This document shows, piece by piece, positions 9,133-17,626 of a stretch of 64,000 bases of DNA. Within the stretch, counting starts at the first letter, position 1. Each line of letters begins with the position of its first letter. The position numbers were made by a program, and so were the translations under genes. The notes beneath the pieces are model-generated. The model did no database searches. It was not told the DNA's origin and saw only the letters and a program-made list of their open reading frames with translations. The DNA is from JADLHS01 sp039806955 (GTDB taxonomy: Bacteria; Verrucomicrobiota; Verrucomicrobiia; Limisphaerales; JADLHS01), in assembly GCA_039806955.1 (NCBI GenBank), contig JBDHQI010000011.1:1-64000 (forward strand). Direction: 5' to 3'.

Positions 9133-10218
9133 GTGAAGCCATCTCTACATAACCGGCAAGCGGGGATCGCGCTGATCATCGTGATGATCTGCATCACGGT
9201 GCTTTCGATTCTGGCGGCGGGATTCGCGTATTCGATGAAGGTCGAAACGCGGTTGGCGCGTAATGCCAAAGCAGAGGCGGATTTTTATCCGCTGGCGCAA
9301 TCGGCGGTGGATTATTGCAAGGCGGTGCTGGTGGCGAGCGCCAATTGTCCCGAAGAACCATTCGACGCAGAAACCCAGGTCTGGGCGGGCGGCACCCTGA
9401 GCGCCTGTTCCAACAGCGTGCTGGACTTTGTGCAACGCACTGTGGACCTGGGTTATGGACGGTTTACGTGGAAGATGATTGACCTCGAACGCTACGCCAA
9501 CATCAACACCGCCGATCCGACCTTGCTTGAACAAGCGATGCGCTTGATCGGTGTGGATGATGGCGATGCGGGCGCGACCGTCGCGGCCATTCAGGACTGG
9601 ATTGATCCCGACCAAAACCCGCACCTCAACGGCACGGAATCGGATTACTACGAAAGTCTCGTCCCGCCGTATCGCGCCAAGGATGGCTGGATTGACGACT
9701 TGTCTGAGTTGCTGTTGATTCGCGGCATCACGCCCGAGATGTATGGATTGGAATCGGCGCCGCCGCCGCCCCCGCCCGAGTTCCGCGATCAAGTCGGCTT
9801 CGCGGCACCACCCGTGCAGCGTGCAACCTTGCGTCAATTGTTCACACCGCTTTCCTCTGGCTTGATCAACATCAACACCGCCTCCGCCGAGGTGTTGCAA
9901 CTGGTGCCGTTCATTGACGAAAACGTGGCGCAACAGATTATCAGGTGCCGTTCCGGCCAGGACCTCGGCTTCCCCACGCCGTTTCGCAATCCCGGCGAAG
10001 GGTTGCTTTGCGCCGGTTTGAATCAAGTGGTGGTCGGTATGATTCAAAATCGTTTCACGGTTCGCAGCATCACCTTTCAGGTGGAAATTGACGCCGAGAT
10101 TGACGGCATCCACCGGCAATACTACGCGGTGCTGCGCCGGAACAGCCCGCGTGACGTCCAAGTGCTGATGTTCTACTGGAAGCTGAACAAACCGGGGGGC
10201 AATGCAGGCGTTAATTGA
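9133..10218 (+). CDS. gspK: Type II secretion minor pseudopilin GspK
   Basis: A 361-residue protein starting at GTG. The N-terminus QAGIALIIVMICITVLSILAAGF is the GspK-type prepilin helix, which lacks Glu5 as usual for GspK. Two helix-hairpin-helix-like stretches, NINTADPTLLEQAM (about residues 121-134) and NINTASAEVLQLVPF (about 250-264), are the SAM-like motifs of GspK. The loop between them has a run of eight prolines or alanine-prolines (about 212-222). GspK caps the pseudopilus tip. The end of the gene overlaps the Xer recombinase start by 17 bases. Confidence 0.87.
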   Translation: MKPSLHNRQAGIALIIVMICITVLSILAAGFAYSMKVETRLARNAKAEADFYPLAQSAVDYCKAVLVASANCPEEPFDAETQVWAGGTLSACSNSVLDFVQRTVDLGYGRFTWKMIDLERYANINTADPTLLEQAMRLIGVDDGDAGATVAAIQDWIDPDQNPHLNGTESDYYESLVPPYRAKDGWIDDLSELLLIRGITPEMYGLESAPPPPPPEFRDQVGFAAPPVQRATLRQLFTPLSSGLININTASAEVLQLVPFIDENVAQQIIRCRSGQDLGFPTPFRNPGEGLLCAGLNQVVVGMIQNRFTVRSITFQVEIDAEIDGIHRQYYAVLRRNSPRDVQVLMFYWKLNKPGGNAGVN

Positions 10219-11122
10219 GGATTTCCTGCAGTACCTGCGGCACGAGCGCGGCCAGGCCTTGCACACCCAGCGCACCTATGCCGGGATGCTGCGCCACTTC
10301 GCAGCCTGGGCGGAACAACAAGGGCTTACCGACTGGAAGCAAATTGAGTTGAAACATTTGACGCGTTATTTGCAGCAAGAACGCGAACGCCCATTGGCGC
10401 ATGAAGCCGAAGATTCTTCACGCCGTCTCAGCAGTGAAAGCGTGTATCTGGAAATCACCGCGTTGCGCGCGTTTTATCGGTACGCCGAGGAGGAAAAATT
10501 GCTGCCGCGCAATGTCGCTGAACACCTGTCGCTGCCCCGCCGTTGGAAGCGTTTGCCCAAATCCCTGTCCAATGCCGAAATCGAAGCGCTCATGCAACCC
10601 GAGCCAACGATCACGCCGCGCAGTTTGTGCGATGCGGCCATCATGGAGCTTGCCTACGCTTCCGGTTTGCGTCGCGCCGAATTGTGCGCTCTGCGCCTGG
10701 AGCAATTACACCTGGAAGCGGGTTTCATCCACGTCATCGGCAAGGGCAACAAGGAGCGGGTCGTACCCATCGGCGCGAAGGCGGTTGCCGCGCTGACGCG
10801 TTACCTTGAGGCTGGTCGTCCCAAACTGGTGCGCCCGCGTTCATCCGCGAACGTGTTTCTCACCAATCGCGGCTCCGCCTTTGCGCCCATCACCATGTGG
10901 CAACGCATCAAAGCCCGTGTCCGCTGCGCCGGCATCTCTCGCAATATCACGCCGCACATGTTGCGACATAGTTTCGCCACGCACTTGCTGGAACACGGCG
11001 CCGATCTGCGCGTGATCCAGGAATTGCTCGGCCACGCCAACATCAGCACCACGGAAGTTTACACCCACGTCACCAGCAACCGGCTGCGCGATATTCATCG
11101 GAAATTCCATCCCCGCCAGTAA
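10202..11122 (+). CDS. xerC: Tyrosine recombinase XerC/XerD
   Basis: A 306-residue recombinase with an N-terminal SAM-like core-binding domain (1-110) and a C-terminal catalytic domain. The catalytic set is complete: Arg157 (in ASGLRRAEL), Lys181, His252 and Arg255 (HMLRH), His278 (LLGHANIS) and the nucleophile Tyr287 (VYTHV). Length matches the housekeeping XerC/D proteins that resolve chromosome dimers at dif. No attachment site or phage genes are nearby, so a chromosomal role is more likely than an integrase role. Its ATG lies inside the end of gspK, suggesting it is translated from the secretion operon transcript. XerC and XerD are not distinguishable by eye. Confidence 0.88.
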   Translation: MQALIEDFLQYLRHERGQALHTQRTYAGMLRHFAAWAEQQGLTDWKQIELKHLTRYLQQERERPLAHEAEDSSRRLSSESVYLEITALRAFYRYAEEEKLLPRNVAEHLSLPRRWKRLPKSLSNAEIEALMQPEPTITPRSLCDAAIMELAYASGLRRAELCALRLEQLHLEAGFIHVIGKGNKERVVPIGAKAVAALTRYLEAGRPKLVRPRSSANVFLTNRGSAFAPITMWQRIKARVRCAGISRNITPHMLRHSFATHLLEHGADLRVIQELLGHANISTTEVYTHVTSNRLRDIHRKFHPRQ

Positions 11123-11139
11123 GCCCTTTTTTGTCTGTC

Positions 11140-12291
11140 ATGCGCGTTCTCATTGCTCCAGATAAATTCAAAGGCACGCTCACCGCCGCCGCCGCTGCCA
11201 ACGCCATCGCCAAGGGCTGGCAAAAAGTCCGTCCGCAAGATCAACTCTCGCTGCACCCCATTAGCGATGGTGGAGATGGATTCGGTGCCGTGATGAGTGC
11301 CGCGTTGAACGCAAAGCCGCGCCGCTTGAGCACGTTGAATGCGGCCCATCAACGAGTCGCGGCCACCTGGTGGTGGCAGCCGCGAACCCGCACGGCAATC
11401 ATCGAATCGGCCAACATCATCGGACTGGCCATGCTGCCGCCGCAACAGTTTCACCCATTTGAATTGGATACTTTCGGTCTCGGCGCAGCCATCCAAACCG
11501 CCCAACAACACGGAGCGCGCCAGATCATTCTTGGCATCGGCGGTAGCGCCACCAATGACGGCGGATTCGGTCTGGCGCGGGCTCTGGGTTGGAAATTTTC
11601 CGACCCTGCGAAGACCGGGATTCAATCATGGCCGAAATTAACCGGATTAAAGACCGTTCAACCCCCCCCGCGAGAAAGAACCCACGGACAACTGATTGTG
11701 GCGGTGGATGTGAATAATCCGCTGCTCGGACGCTATGGCGCCACGCACATCTACGGCCCACAAAAAGGTCTGCGGGCGCAAGACCTCGCCCCCGCTGAAC
11801 GCGCCTTGCGCCGCTTGGCTCAAGTCATGAAGCGAGAGTTCGCCTCGGATTTTGCCACGCAACCGGGCGCGGGCGCTGCCGGCGGGTTGGGATTTGGGTT
11901 GGCCGCTTTTGCTCGCGCGCAACTCATTCCCGGATTCGAGTTGCTGGCGCGCGAAACCGGTTTGATGCGGAAACTGTTGAAAGCGGATTTGGTGATTACC
12001 GCCGAAGGCGCGATGGATCGTTCCACGTTGATGGGCAAAGGGGCGGGGCAGATTGCGTTGCTGGCGCGACAGAAAAACATACCGGCGATTGGTTTGGCGG
12101 GCGTCGTTCGCGATTCGCAGGCACTCGGAAAGTTATTCACCCGGACTCACGCTTTGGTGGAATTGACCGATCCCGCCGCAGCCCAACGCCGTGCCGCACA
12201 CTGGCTCGCCCGCCTGGCTGCCCGGACGGCCACCAATCGGGAGGGCCTGAATCCACAATGGAAAGTTGGCAAGTCGGCGCGAACCAGCTAG
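11140..12291 (+). CDS. Glycerate kinase (GlxK/GarK family)
   Basis: A 383-residue enzyme that phosphorylates D-glycerate, usually to 2-phosphoglycerate. The start MRVLIAPDKFKGT is diagnostic, followed by SDGGDGF (about residues 46-52), GIGGSATNDGG (about 130-140), GPQKG (about 207-211) and GAAGGLGFGL (about 247-256). The ATG at 11140 is preferred to an in-frame TTG at 11131. A run of eight C at 11662-11669 encodes QPPPR without breaking the frame. It fits with glcD/glcF elsewhere in the window as part of glycolate/glyoxylate use (inference). Confidence 0.92.
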   Translation: MRVLIAPDKFKGTLTAAAAANAIAKGWQKVRPQDQLSLHPISDGGDGFGAVMSAALNAKPRRLSTLNAAHQRVAATWWWQPRTRTAIIESANIIGLAMLPPQQFHPFELDTFGLGAAIQTAQQHGARQIILGIGGSATNDGGFGLARALGWKFSDPAKTGIQSWPKLTGLKTVQPPPRERTHGQLIVAVDVNNPLLGRYGATHIYGPQKGLRAQDLAPAERALRRLAQVMKREFASDFATQPGAGAAGGLGFGLAAFARAQLIPGFELLARETGLMRKLLKADLVITAEGAMDRSTLMGKGAGQIALLARQKNIPAIGLAGVVRDSQALGKLFTRTHALVELTDPAAAQRRAAHWLARLAARTATNREGLNPQWKVGKSARTS

Positions 12292-12300
12292 AATGACTTC

Positions 12301-13488
12301 GTGAGTAACGAGTACTCAGTGAGTGCCCATTGGCCCGCCGATTTTGATGAAGCAGGTCTGCAAAGTTGGGCTGAAAACCTGCGGGCACAATTGACGGCCC
12401 CGCAAGTTTCGTTGGGGCTTGTTTTCATGACGCCGCGCTTCTTTCCGTATGCGTCGGAAGTTTTGGAGATTTTGCGGGTCCACGCGCGCATTCCGCTGCT
12501 TGCCGGCTGTTCCAGCACGTCGTTGGTATCCAGCGGTGAGGAGTTTGAGGATCACGCCGGATTGGTGTTGGCGCTTTACGCGTTGCCCGGCGCAAAACTT
12601 ACCGGAACGTACTTCGACCAGACCCAGATCGAACTGGCAGCGGGTTCAACTTTCTGGCCGGAACACACGCAAGTGGCGTCGAACCAAACCAACGGGTGGC
12701 TGGCCTTTATTGATCCGTTTCATCTCGACGCTGAAGCGTGGTTGCGCTCCTGGAACGAAAACTATCCGCACCATCCCGTTTATGGCGGACTGGCCAGCGG
12801 CGTTTTCGCGGATCAAACCACGCAGGTTTATTTGAATGGCGAGGTGTACGAGGAAGGCGGCGTGGCGATTTCCGTGGGGGGCGACGTGAGGCTGACCGGC
12901 GTCATTTCTCAAGGTTGCACGCCCATCGGTGATACCTGGACGCTGACCCGCGTGGAACAAAATCTCATCCATCGCATCGGCAACCGCCCCGCCTACGAAG
13001 TTTTATCCGATACGGTGAGCAAAATGCCGGTGGAAGAGCAAAAAAAAGTGCGCGGCAACCTCTTCATTGGATTGGTGATGAATGAATATCGGGAAAGTTT
13101 TCAACGGGGCGATTTCCTTGTACGAAATCTGTTGGGGGGCGATCCCCAGACCGGCATTCTTGCCGTCGGCGCTTTGCCGCGCGCGGGGCAGACAATGCAG
13201 TTTCAGCGGCGCGACGCGGCGGCGGCAACCGAGGATCTCAGTGAACTGCTGGCTCAAACGCATGCGGACTTGAATGGCGCGACGGTTTATGGCGGCTGCC
13301 TGTGTTGCTGCAATGGCCGCGGCAAACATCTGTTCGGCACCTCTGGTCACGACGCGCGCCTGGCGCAAAAAGAATTTGGCGATATCGGTCTGGCGGGCTT
13401 TTTTTGCAACGGCGAGATCGGCCCCGTCGGCCCGACCAATTTCCTTCACGGTTACACGGCCTCGCTCGCGCTGTTCGTGAAGAAATAA
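12301..13488 (+). CDS. FIST-domain sensory protein
   Basis: A 395-residue cytosolic protein that starts at GTG nine bases after the glycerate kinase. The N-terminal FIST domain (about 20-220) shows LLAGCSSTSLVSSGEEFEDHAG, and the FIST_C domain (about 230-370) ends in YGGCLCCCNGRGKHLFG. FIST domains are thought to bind small ligands such as amino acids. They often sit with histidine kinases or methyl-accepting proteins, but here there is no signalling partner. The Cys-rich GGCLCCCNGRG (about 333-343) is the family's conserved C-terminal motif with an extra Cys. Function unknown. Confidence 0.82.
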   Translation: MSNEYSVSAHWPADFDEAGLQSWAENLRAQLTAPQVSLGLVFMTPRFFPYASEVLEILRVHARIPLLAGCSSTSLVSSGEEFEDHAGLVLALYALPGAKLTGTYFDQTQIELAAGSTFWPEHTQVASNQTNGWLAFIDPFHLDAEAWLRSWNENYPHHPVYGGLASGVFADQTTQVYLNGEVYEEGGVAISVGGDVRLTGVISQGCTPIGDTWTLTRVEQNLIHRIGNRPAYEVLSDTVSKMPVEEQKKVRGNLFIGLVMNEYRESFQRGDFLVRNLLGGDPQTGILAVGALPRAGQTMQFQRRDAAAATEDLSELLAQTHADLNGATVYGGCLCCCNGRGKHLFGTSGHDARLAQKEFGDIGLAGFFCNGEIGPVGPTNFLHGYTASLALFVKK

Positions 13489-13747
13489 CCCAAGCCGTCG
13501 GATTGAATCAAAGTCCGCAACCGGAGCTGCGGTTTCACGCCTTGCATTTTCGAGTAGCCCAGCCTGAGTCTGGGGCAATCCCTCCGCGCGCAACTCAACC
13601 TCCTCCGCCACCTTTCGTTGCCGTTATTGCGCTCGTGAAGAACCGGAACGCATCGGCCTTCCAATCATTTCGTTATACTGGTTGAGAAAGACGCGCGTTT
13701 TGTGGGACGCGTTTTGTAGGTTGACTCCCAAGCGCGACGGTGAAACG

Positions 13748-15160
13748 ATGGCGCACATGAATACCAATCCTGATGCTTCCGGTTCTACTTCGACGACCCG
13801 GCGTGATTTTATCAAACAAACCGGCACGGTGGTGGCGGCGTCCGCTTTGGCGGGACTGACCTTGCCGCATGTCCATGCGGCGGGGAACGACACCTTGCAA
13901 GTGGGTTTTGTGGGTTGCGGCGGGCGCGGCACCGACGCGGCGGGCAACGCTTTGTCCGTGAAGGGCGGCGGCACCAAACTGGTCGCCATGGCTGACATTC
14001 TGCCTGAGCGATTGAACACGAAATTCGCCGCGCTGAAACAAAAGTTTGGCGACAAGGTGGATGTCCCCGACCACCGCCGTTTTCGGGGATTCGACGCCTA
14101 CCGCGAAGTCATGGATTCCTTGCGGCCCGGCGATATTGTCATCCTGACCACGCCGCCCGCGTTTCGGTGGGTGCATTTCACCTACGCCATTGAAAAGGGT
14201 TTGAACGTGTTCATGGAGAAGCCGGTGGCGGTGGACGGTCCGAGTGGGCGGCGCATGTTCAAACTGGCGGAAGCGGCCAGGGCTAAAAATCTCAAGGTGG
14301 GCGTCGGTTTGAATTCACGTCACGCGCGTCATTTGCAGCAACTGGCGGAACGCATTCATGACGGTGCCATTGGCGAGATCATTCTCCAACGCGGTTACCG
14401 GATGCACGGGCCGGTGGCTTCGTTCCAGTCCCTACCCAAGCCGGACAATGTGAGCGAGTTGCTCTACCAGATTCAACGCTTCCACAGTTTCATCTGGGCC
14501 AGCGGCGGCTGCTTCAGCGATTTCTACATTCACATCATTGACCACCTGGGTTGGATGAAAAATGCGTGGCCCGTCAAGGCGCAGGCGCTGGGCGGGCGTC
14601 ACTATAAACTCAGTCCGGAAGGCTTGCCCTATGTGGATCAAAACTTTGACACCTATTCGGTGGAATACACCTACGGAGACGGCACAAAATTCTATTTTGA
14701 TGGCCGCTGCATCACGGGCTGTTGGGATAATTTTTCCAGCTACATTCACGGCACGAAAGGCAGCGCCATTGCGGCCAAGAGCGGGGATTGTGGCGGCCCG
14801 TCCAGCATCTACAAGGGGCAAACACCAAAAGGATCGGAGCGCGTCTGGACTTCGACCACGCCTCCCGGCGAAGACAACTGGTATCAAAATGAGTGGAATG
14901 ATCTGGTGGACGCCATTCGGGCGGATCAACCGTACAACGAGGTCGAACGCGGCGTGACCGTCAGCATTGTTTCCGCCATGGGCCGCATGGCGGCGCACAC
15001 CGGTCAGGAGATCACGTTCGAGGACATGCTGAATTGCGAGCACGAAATGGCGCCGGGCATTGACAAGTTCACGTATGACTCGCCGGCCCCGGTGCGGGCC
15101 GACGCGAATGGCCGGTACCCAGTCCCTGAACCCGGCATCAAAACGACGCGCGAGTATTAA
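13748..15160 (+). CDS. Tat-exported Gfo/Idh/MocA oxidoreductase, copy 1
   Basis: A 470-residue NAD(P)-dependent oxidoreductase of the Gfo/Idh/MocA class. A twin-arginine signal (TTRRDFIKQTG, then a hydrophobic stretch ending HVHAAG, about residues 18-45) predicts folded export. The Rossmann motif VGCGGRGTDAAGNA follows (about 53-66), then EKPVAVDG (about 157-164), the conserved Lys-Pro step of the family. Such secreted members are abundant in PVC bacteria and act on sugars or cyclitols; the substrate is unknown. An alternative start is the ATG nine bases downstream (MNTNPD). From 14129 to its stop the gene is practically identical to the next gene (see repeat entry). Confidence 0.88.
   Translation: MAHMNTNPDASGSTSTTRRDFIKQTGTVVAASALAGLTLPHVHAAGNDTLQVGFVGCGGRGTDAAGNALSVKGGGTKLVAMADILPERLNTKFAALKQKFGDKVDVPDHRRFRGFDAYREVMDSLRPGDIVILTTPPAFRWVHFTYAIEKGLNVFMEKPVAVDGPSGRRMFKLAEAARAKNLKVGVGLNSRHARHLQQLAERIHDGAIGEIILQRGYRMHGPVASFQSLPKPDNVSELLYQIQRFHSFIWASGGCFSDFYIHIIDHLGWMKNAWPVKAQALGGRHYKLSPEGLPYVDQNFDTYSVEYTYGDGTKFYFDGRCITGCWDNFSSYIHGTKGSAIAAKSGDCGGPSSIYKGQTPKGSERVWTSTTPPGEDNWYQNEWNDLVDAIRADQPYNEVERGVTVSIVSAMGRMAAHTGQEITFEDMLNCEHEMAPGIDKFTYDSPAPVRADANGRYPVPEPGIKTTREY
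14129..15160 (+). repeat. Direct repeat of 1,032 bp, copy A (repeats at 15663-16694)
   Basis: Read side by side with an offset of 1,534 bases, copy A and copy B differ at only two positions that I can find: 14200 T against 15734 C, and 15103 C against 16637 T, both synonymous. Similarity drops upstream of 14129 within the genes and stops right after the TAA stop codons. This is the footprint of gene conversion or of a very recent partial duplication inside an older tandem pair. Confidence 0.9.
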
Positions 15161-15290
15161 ACTATATCCGCATCCGGCTCGGCTCATCACGAGCAACCAG
15201 CAGAGCGAAGTTTGAGATTGCACGGTAATTGTTCGTCGAGTACGCGTTGTGTCCGAGGCGGTCATTTTACGCCGTGGAACAACGACGCGT

Positions 15291-16694
15291 ATGAAAACCA
15301 ATTCTGAGATATCAAGTGCAACCGGGGTGACCCGACGTGGTTTTATCAAACAAACCGGCACCGTGGTGGCGGCATCCGCTTTGGCGGGACTGACCTTGCC
15401 GCAGGTTCATGCCGCGGGGAATGATACATTGCAGGTGGCTTTGGTGGGTTGCGGCGGGCGCGGCACCGACGCGGCGGGCAACGCTTTGTCCGTGAAGGGT
15501 GGGGGCGTGAAACTGGTGGCGATGGCCGACGTGTTTTCCGAACGGCTGGCTGCCAAGTTCGCCGCTTTGAAACAGCGGTTCACGGATCAGGTGGATGTTC
15601 CCGACAAACGACGCTTCCTGGGATTTAACGCCTATCGTGAAGCAATGGACTCCTTGCGGCCTGGCGATATTGTCATCCTGACCACGCCGCCCGCGTTTCG
15701 GTGGGTGCATTTCACCTACGCCATTGAAAAGGGCTTGAACGTGTTCATGGAGAAGCCGGTGGCGGTGGACGGTCCGAGTGGGCGGCGCATGTTCAAACTG
15801 GCGGAAGCGGCCAGGGCTAAAAATCTCAAGGTGGGCGTCGGTTTGAATTCACGTCACGCGCGTCATTTGCAGCAACTGGCGGAACGCATTCATGACGGTG
15901 CCATTGGCGAGATCATTCTCCAACGCGGTTACCGGATGCACGGGCCGGTGGCTTCGTTCCAGTCCCTACCCAAGCCGGACAATGTGAGCGAGTTGCTCTA
16001 CCAGATTCAACGCTTCCACAGTTTCATCTGGGCCAGCGGCGGCTGCTTCAGCGATTTCTACATTCACATCATTGACCACCTGGGTTGGATGAAAAATGCG
16101 TGGCCCGTCAAGGCGCAGGCGCTGGGCGGGCGTCACTATAAACTCAGTCCGGAAGGCTTGCCCTATGTGGATCAAAACTTTGACACCTATTCGGTGGAAT
16201 ACACCTACGGAGACGGCACAAAATTCTATTTTGATGGCCGCTGCATCACGGGCTGTTGGGATAATTTTTCCAGCTACATTCACGGCACGAAAGGCAGCGC
16301 CATTGCGGCCAAGAGCGGGGATTGTGGCGGCCCGTCCAGCATCTACAAGGGGCAAACACCAAAAGGATCGGAGCGCGTCTGGACTTCGACCACGCCTCCC
16401 GGCGAAGACAACTGGTATCAAAATGAGTGGAATGATCTGGTGGACGCCATTCGGGCGGATCAACCGTACAACGAGGTCGAACGCGGCGTGACCGTCAGCA
16501 TTGTTTCCGCCATGGGCCGCATGGCGGCGCACACCGGTCAGGAGATCACGTTCGAGGACATGCTGAATTGCGAGCACGAAATGGCGCCGGGCATTGACAA
16601 GTTCACGTATGACTCGCCGGCCCCGGTGCGGGCCGATGCGAATGGCCGGTACCCAGTCCCTGAACCCGGCATCAAAACGACGCGCGAGTATTAA
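15291..16694 (+). CDS. Tat-exported Gfo/Idh/MocA oxidoreductase, copy 2
   Basis: A 467-residue tandem paralogue of the preceding gene, 130 bases downstream and in the same direction. The Tat signal is TRRGFIKQTG with a hydrophobic segment ending QVHAAG. The N-terminal third differs from copy 1 (for example ADVFSERLAAKF against ADILPERLNTKF). From REAMDSLRPGD onward the protein is identical to copy 1. The start at 15291 (MKTNSEI) is preferred to an in-frame GTG at 15249. Both copies keep the Rossmann and EKPVAVDG motifs, so both should be active. The identical catalytic and substrate halves suggest that differences lie in expression or cofactor-domain sequence. Confidence 0.88.
   Translation: MKTNSEISSATGVTRRGFIKQTGTVVAASALAGLTLPQVHAAGNDTLQVALVGCGGRGTDAAGNALSVKGGGVKLVAMADVFSERLAAKFAALKQRFTDQVDVPDKRRFLGFNAYREAMDSLRPGDIVILTTPPAFRWVHFTYAIEKGLNVFMEKPVAVDGPSGRRMFKLAEAARAKNLKVGVGLNSRHARHLQQLAERIHDGAIGEIILQRGYRMHGPVASFQSLPKPDNVSELLYQIQRFHSFIWASGGCFSDFYIHIIDHLGWMKNAWPVKAQALGGRHYKLSPEGLPYVDQNFDTYSVEYTYGDGTKFYFDGRCITGCWDNFSSYIHGTKGSAIAAKSGDCGGPSSIYKGQTPKGSERVWTSTTPPGEDNWYQNEWNDLVDAIRADQPYNEVERGVTVSIVSAMGRMAAHTGQEITFEDMLNCEHEMAPGIDKFTYDSPAPVRADANGRYPVPEPGIKTTREY
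15663..16694 (+). repeat. Direct repeat of 1,032 bp, copy B (repeats 14129-15160)
   Basis: Partner of the repeat at 14129-15160, covering the last two thirds of the second oxidoreductase gene up to its stop codon. Confidence 0.9.
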
Positions 16695-16868
16695 GTCAGA
16701 TCACCTTCACCGGCTCTCCAGCATCACTAAAAGAGTGCATAAGTGGGCCGTAAAATTGCCCGTGGACGGTGGACAGAGTGAAACGCGACTTATAGATTAC
16801 GGCAGAAGACCGACTCGAAGTGACAACCGGGTCCTGCGGGGATCGAGTCTTAATAATCGGAACGGCTT

Positions 16869-17567
16869 ATGAAGAACTTTGAAAGTCTCAGCAAGGCGCA
16901 ATCGGTTCTTGATGCGTATTTTCACAAACCTCTCAAGCCCGAGTCCCGCTCAAGCTCGGGGTTGCGTGCGATTACGATTTCCCGCCAAGCCGGCAGCGGC
17001 GCTTCGTTGGTGGCGGGGCATTTGACTAAATTGTTGGAGGCGCAAAAACCCGTCGCGCGACCTTGGACGGTGTTTGATCGCAATTTGATCGCCCAAGTGT
17101 TGAAGGACCACAATCTGCCCGAGCGACTCGCGGCGTATTTGCCTGAAGATCGCGGTTCGGAAATTCACGACGCGGTGCGGTCCCTCTTCGGAGTGCAACC
17201 TTCCACTTGGACGGTGGTGGAACATACGGCGGAAACCATTTTGCGCCTGGTGCATCTGGGCAACGTGATCATTATCGGTCGCGGCGCGAACCGGATTGCC
17301 GCGGAAGTCCCCGACGTCATTCACGTTCGGTTGGTGGCACCTCTCAAGCAGCGCCTCGCGCACGCTCAGGAATTTTATCAAATAAGTGCGCCCGCCGCGC
17401 GGGAACTGGTGGCGCGGGAAGAGCGCGGTCGGGCCCGCTATTTCAAACGGTATTTCGACGCCAAAGTTGATGACCCGCTGCTGTATCATCTCGTCATCAA
17501 TACCGGCCTGGTCTCGTTCGAGCGCGCGGCGGAATTAATCGTGGCCGCGGCTGCCGCGTCGCGGTAA
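16869..17567 (+). CDS. Cytidylate kinase-like protein
   Basis: A 232-residue protein of the cytidylate-kinase-like family (cytidylate kinase 2 type). It opens with a nucleotide-binding region ITISRQAGSGASLVAGHL (about residues 36-53), where the P-loop is a degenerate RQAGSGAS rather than GxxGxGKS. Later comes IIIGRGANRIA (about 138-148) and the lid-like REERGRARYFKRYF (about 185-198). Members typically lack a classical Walker lysine, as here, and their substrate is unproven. The gene stands between the oxidoreductase pair and a GH13 gene, with no clear operon partner. Confidence 0.78.
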   Translation: MKNFESLSKAQSVLDAYFHKPLKPESRSSSGLRAITISRQAGSGASLVAGHLTKLLEAQKPVARPWTVFDRNLIAQVLKDHNLPERLAAYLPEDRGSEIHDAVRSLFGVQPSTWTVVEHTAETILRLVHLGNVIIIGRGANRIAAEVPDVIHVRLVAPLKQRLAHAQEFYQISAPAARELVAREERGRARYFKRYFDAKVDDPLLYHLVINTGLVSFERAAELIVAAAAASR

Positions 17568-17626
17568 GCGTGCGCTGGCTTTGCGATTGCGCCGCTAAAC
17601 GGGCTTGCTATGGTGCCGGTGAGGTT

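Noticed and set aside
9145..10275. A 376-codon minus-strand frame
   Set aside because: Antisense to gspK, which has clear GspK motifs; no homology features on the minus strand.
10202..11122. The tyrosine recombinase as a phage or island integrase
   Set aside because: Length and motifs match XerC/D, no attachment repeats, no phage genes and no tRNA next to it.
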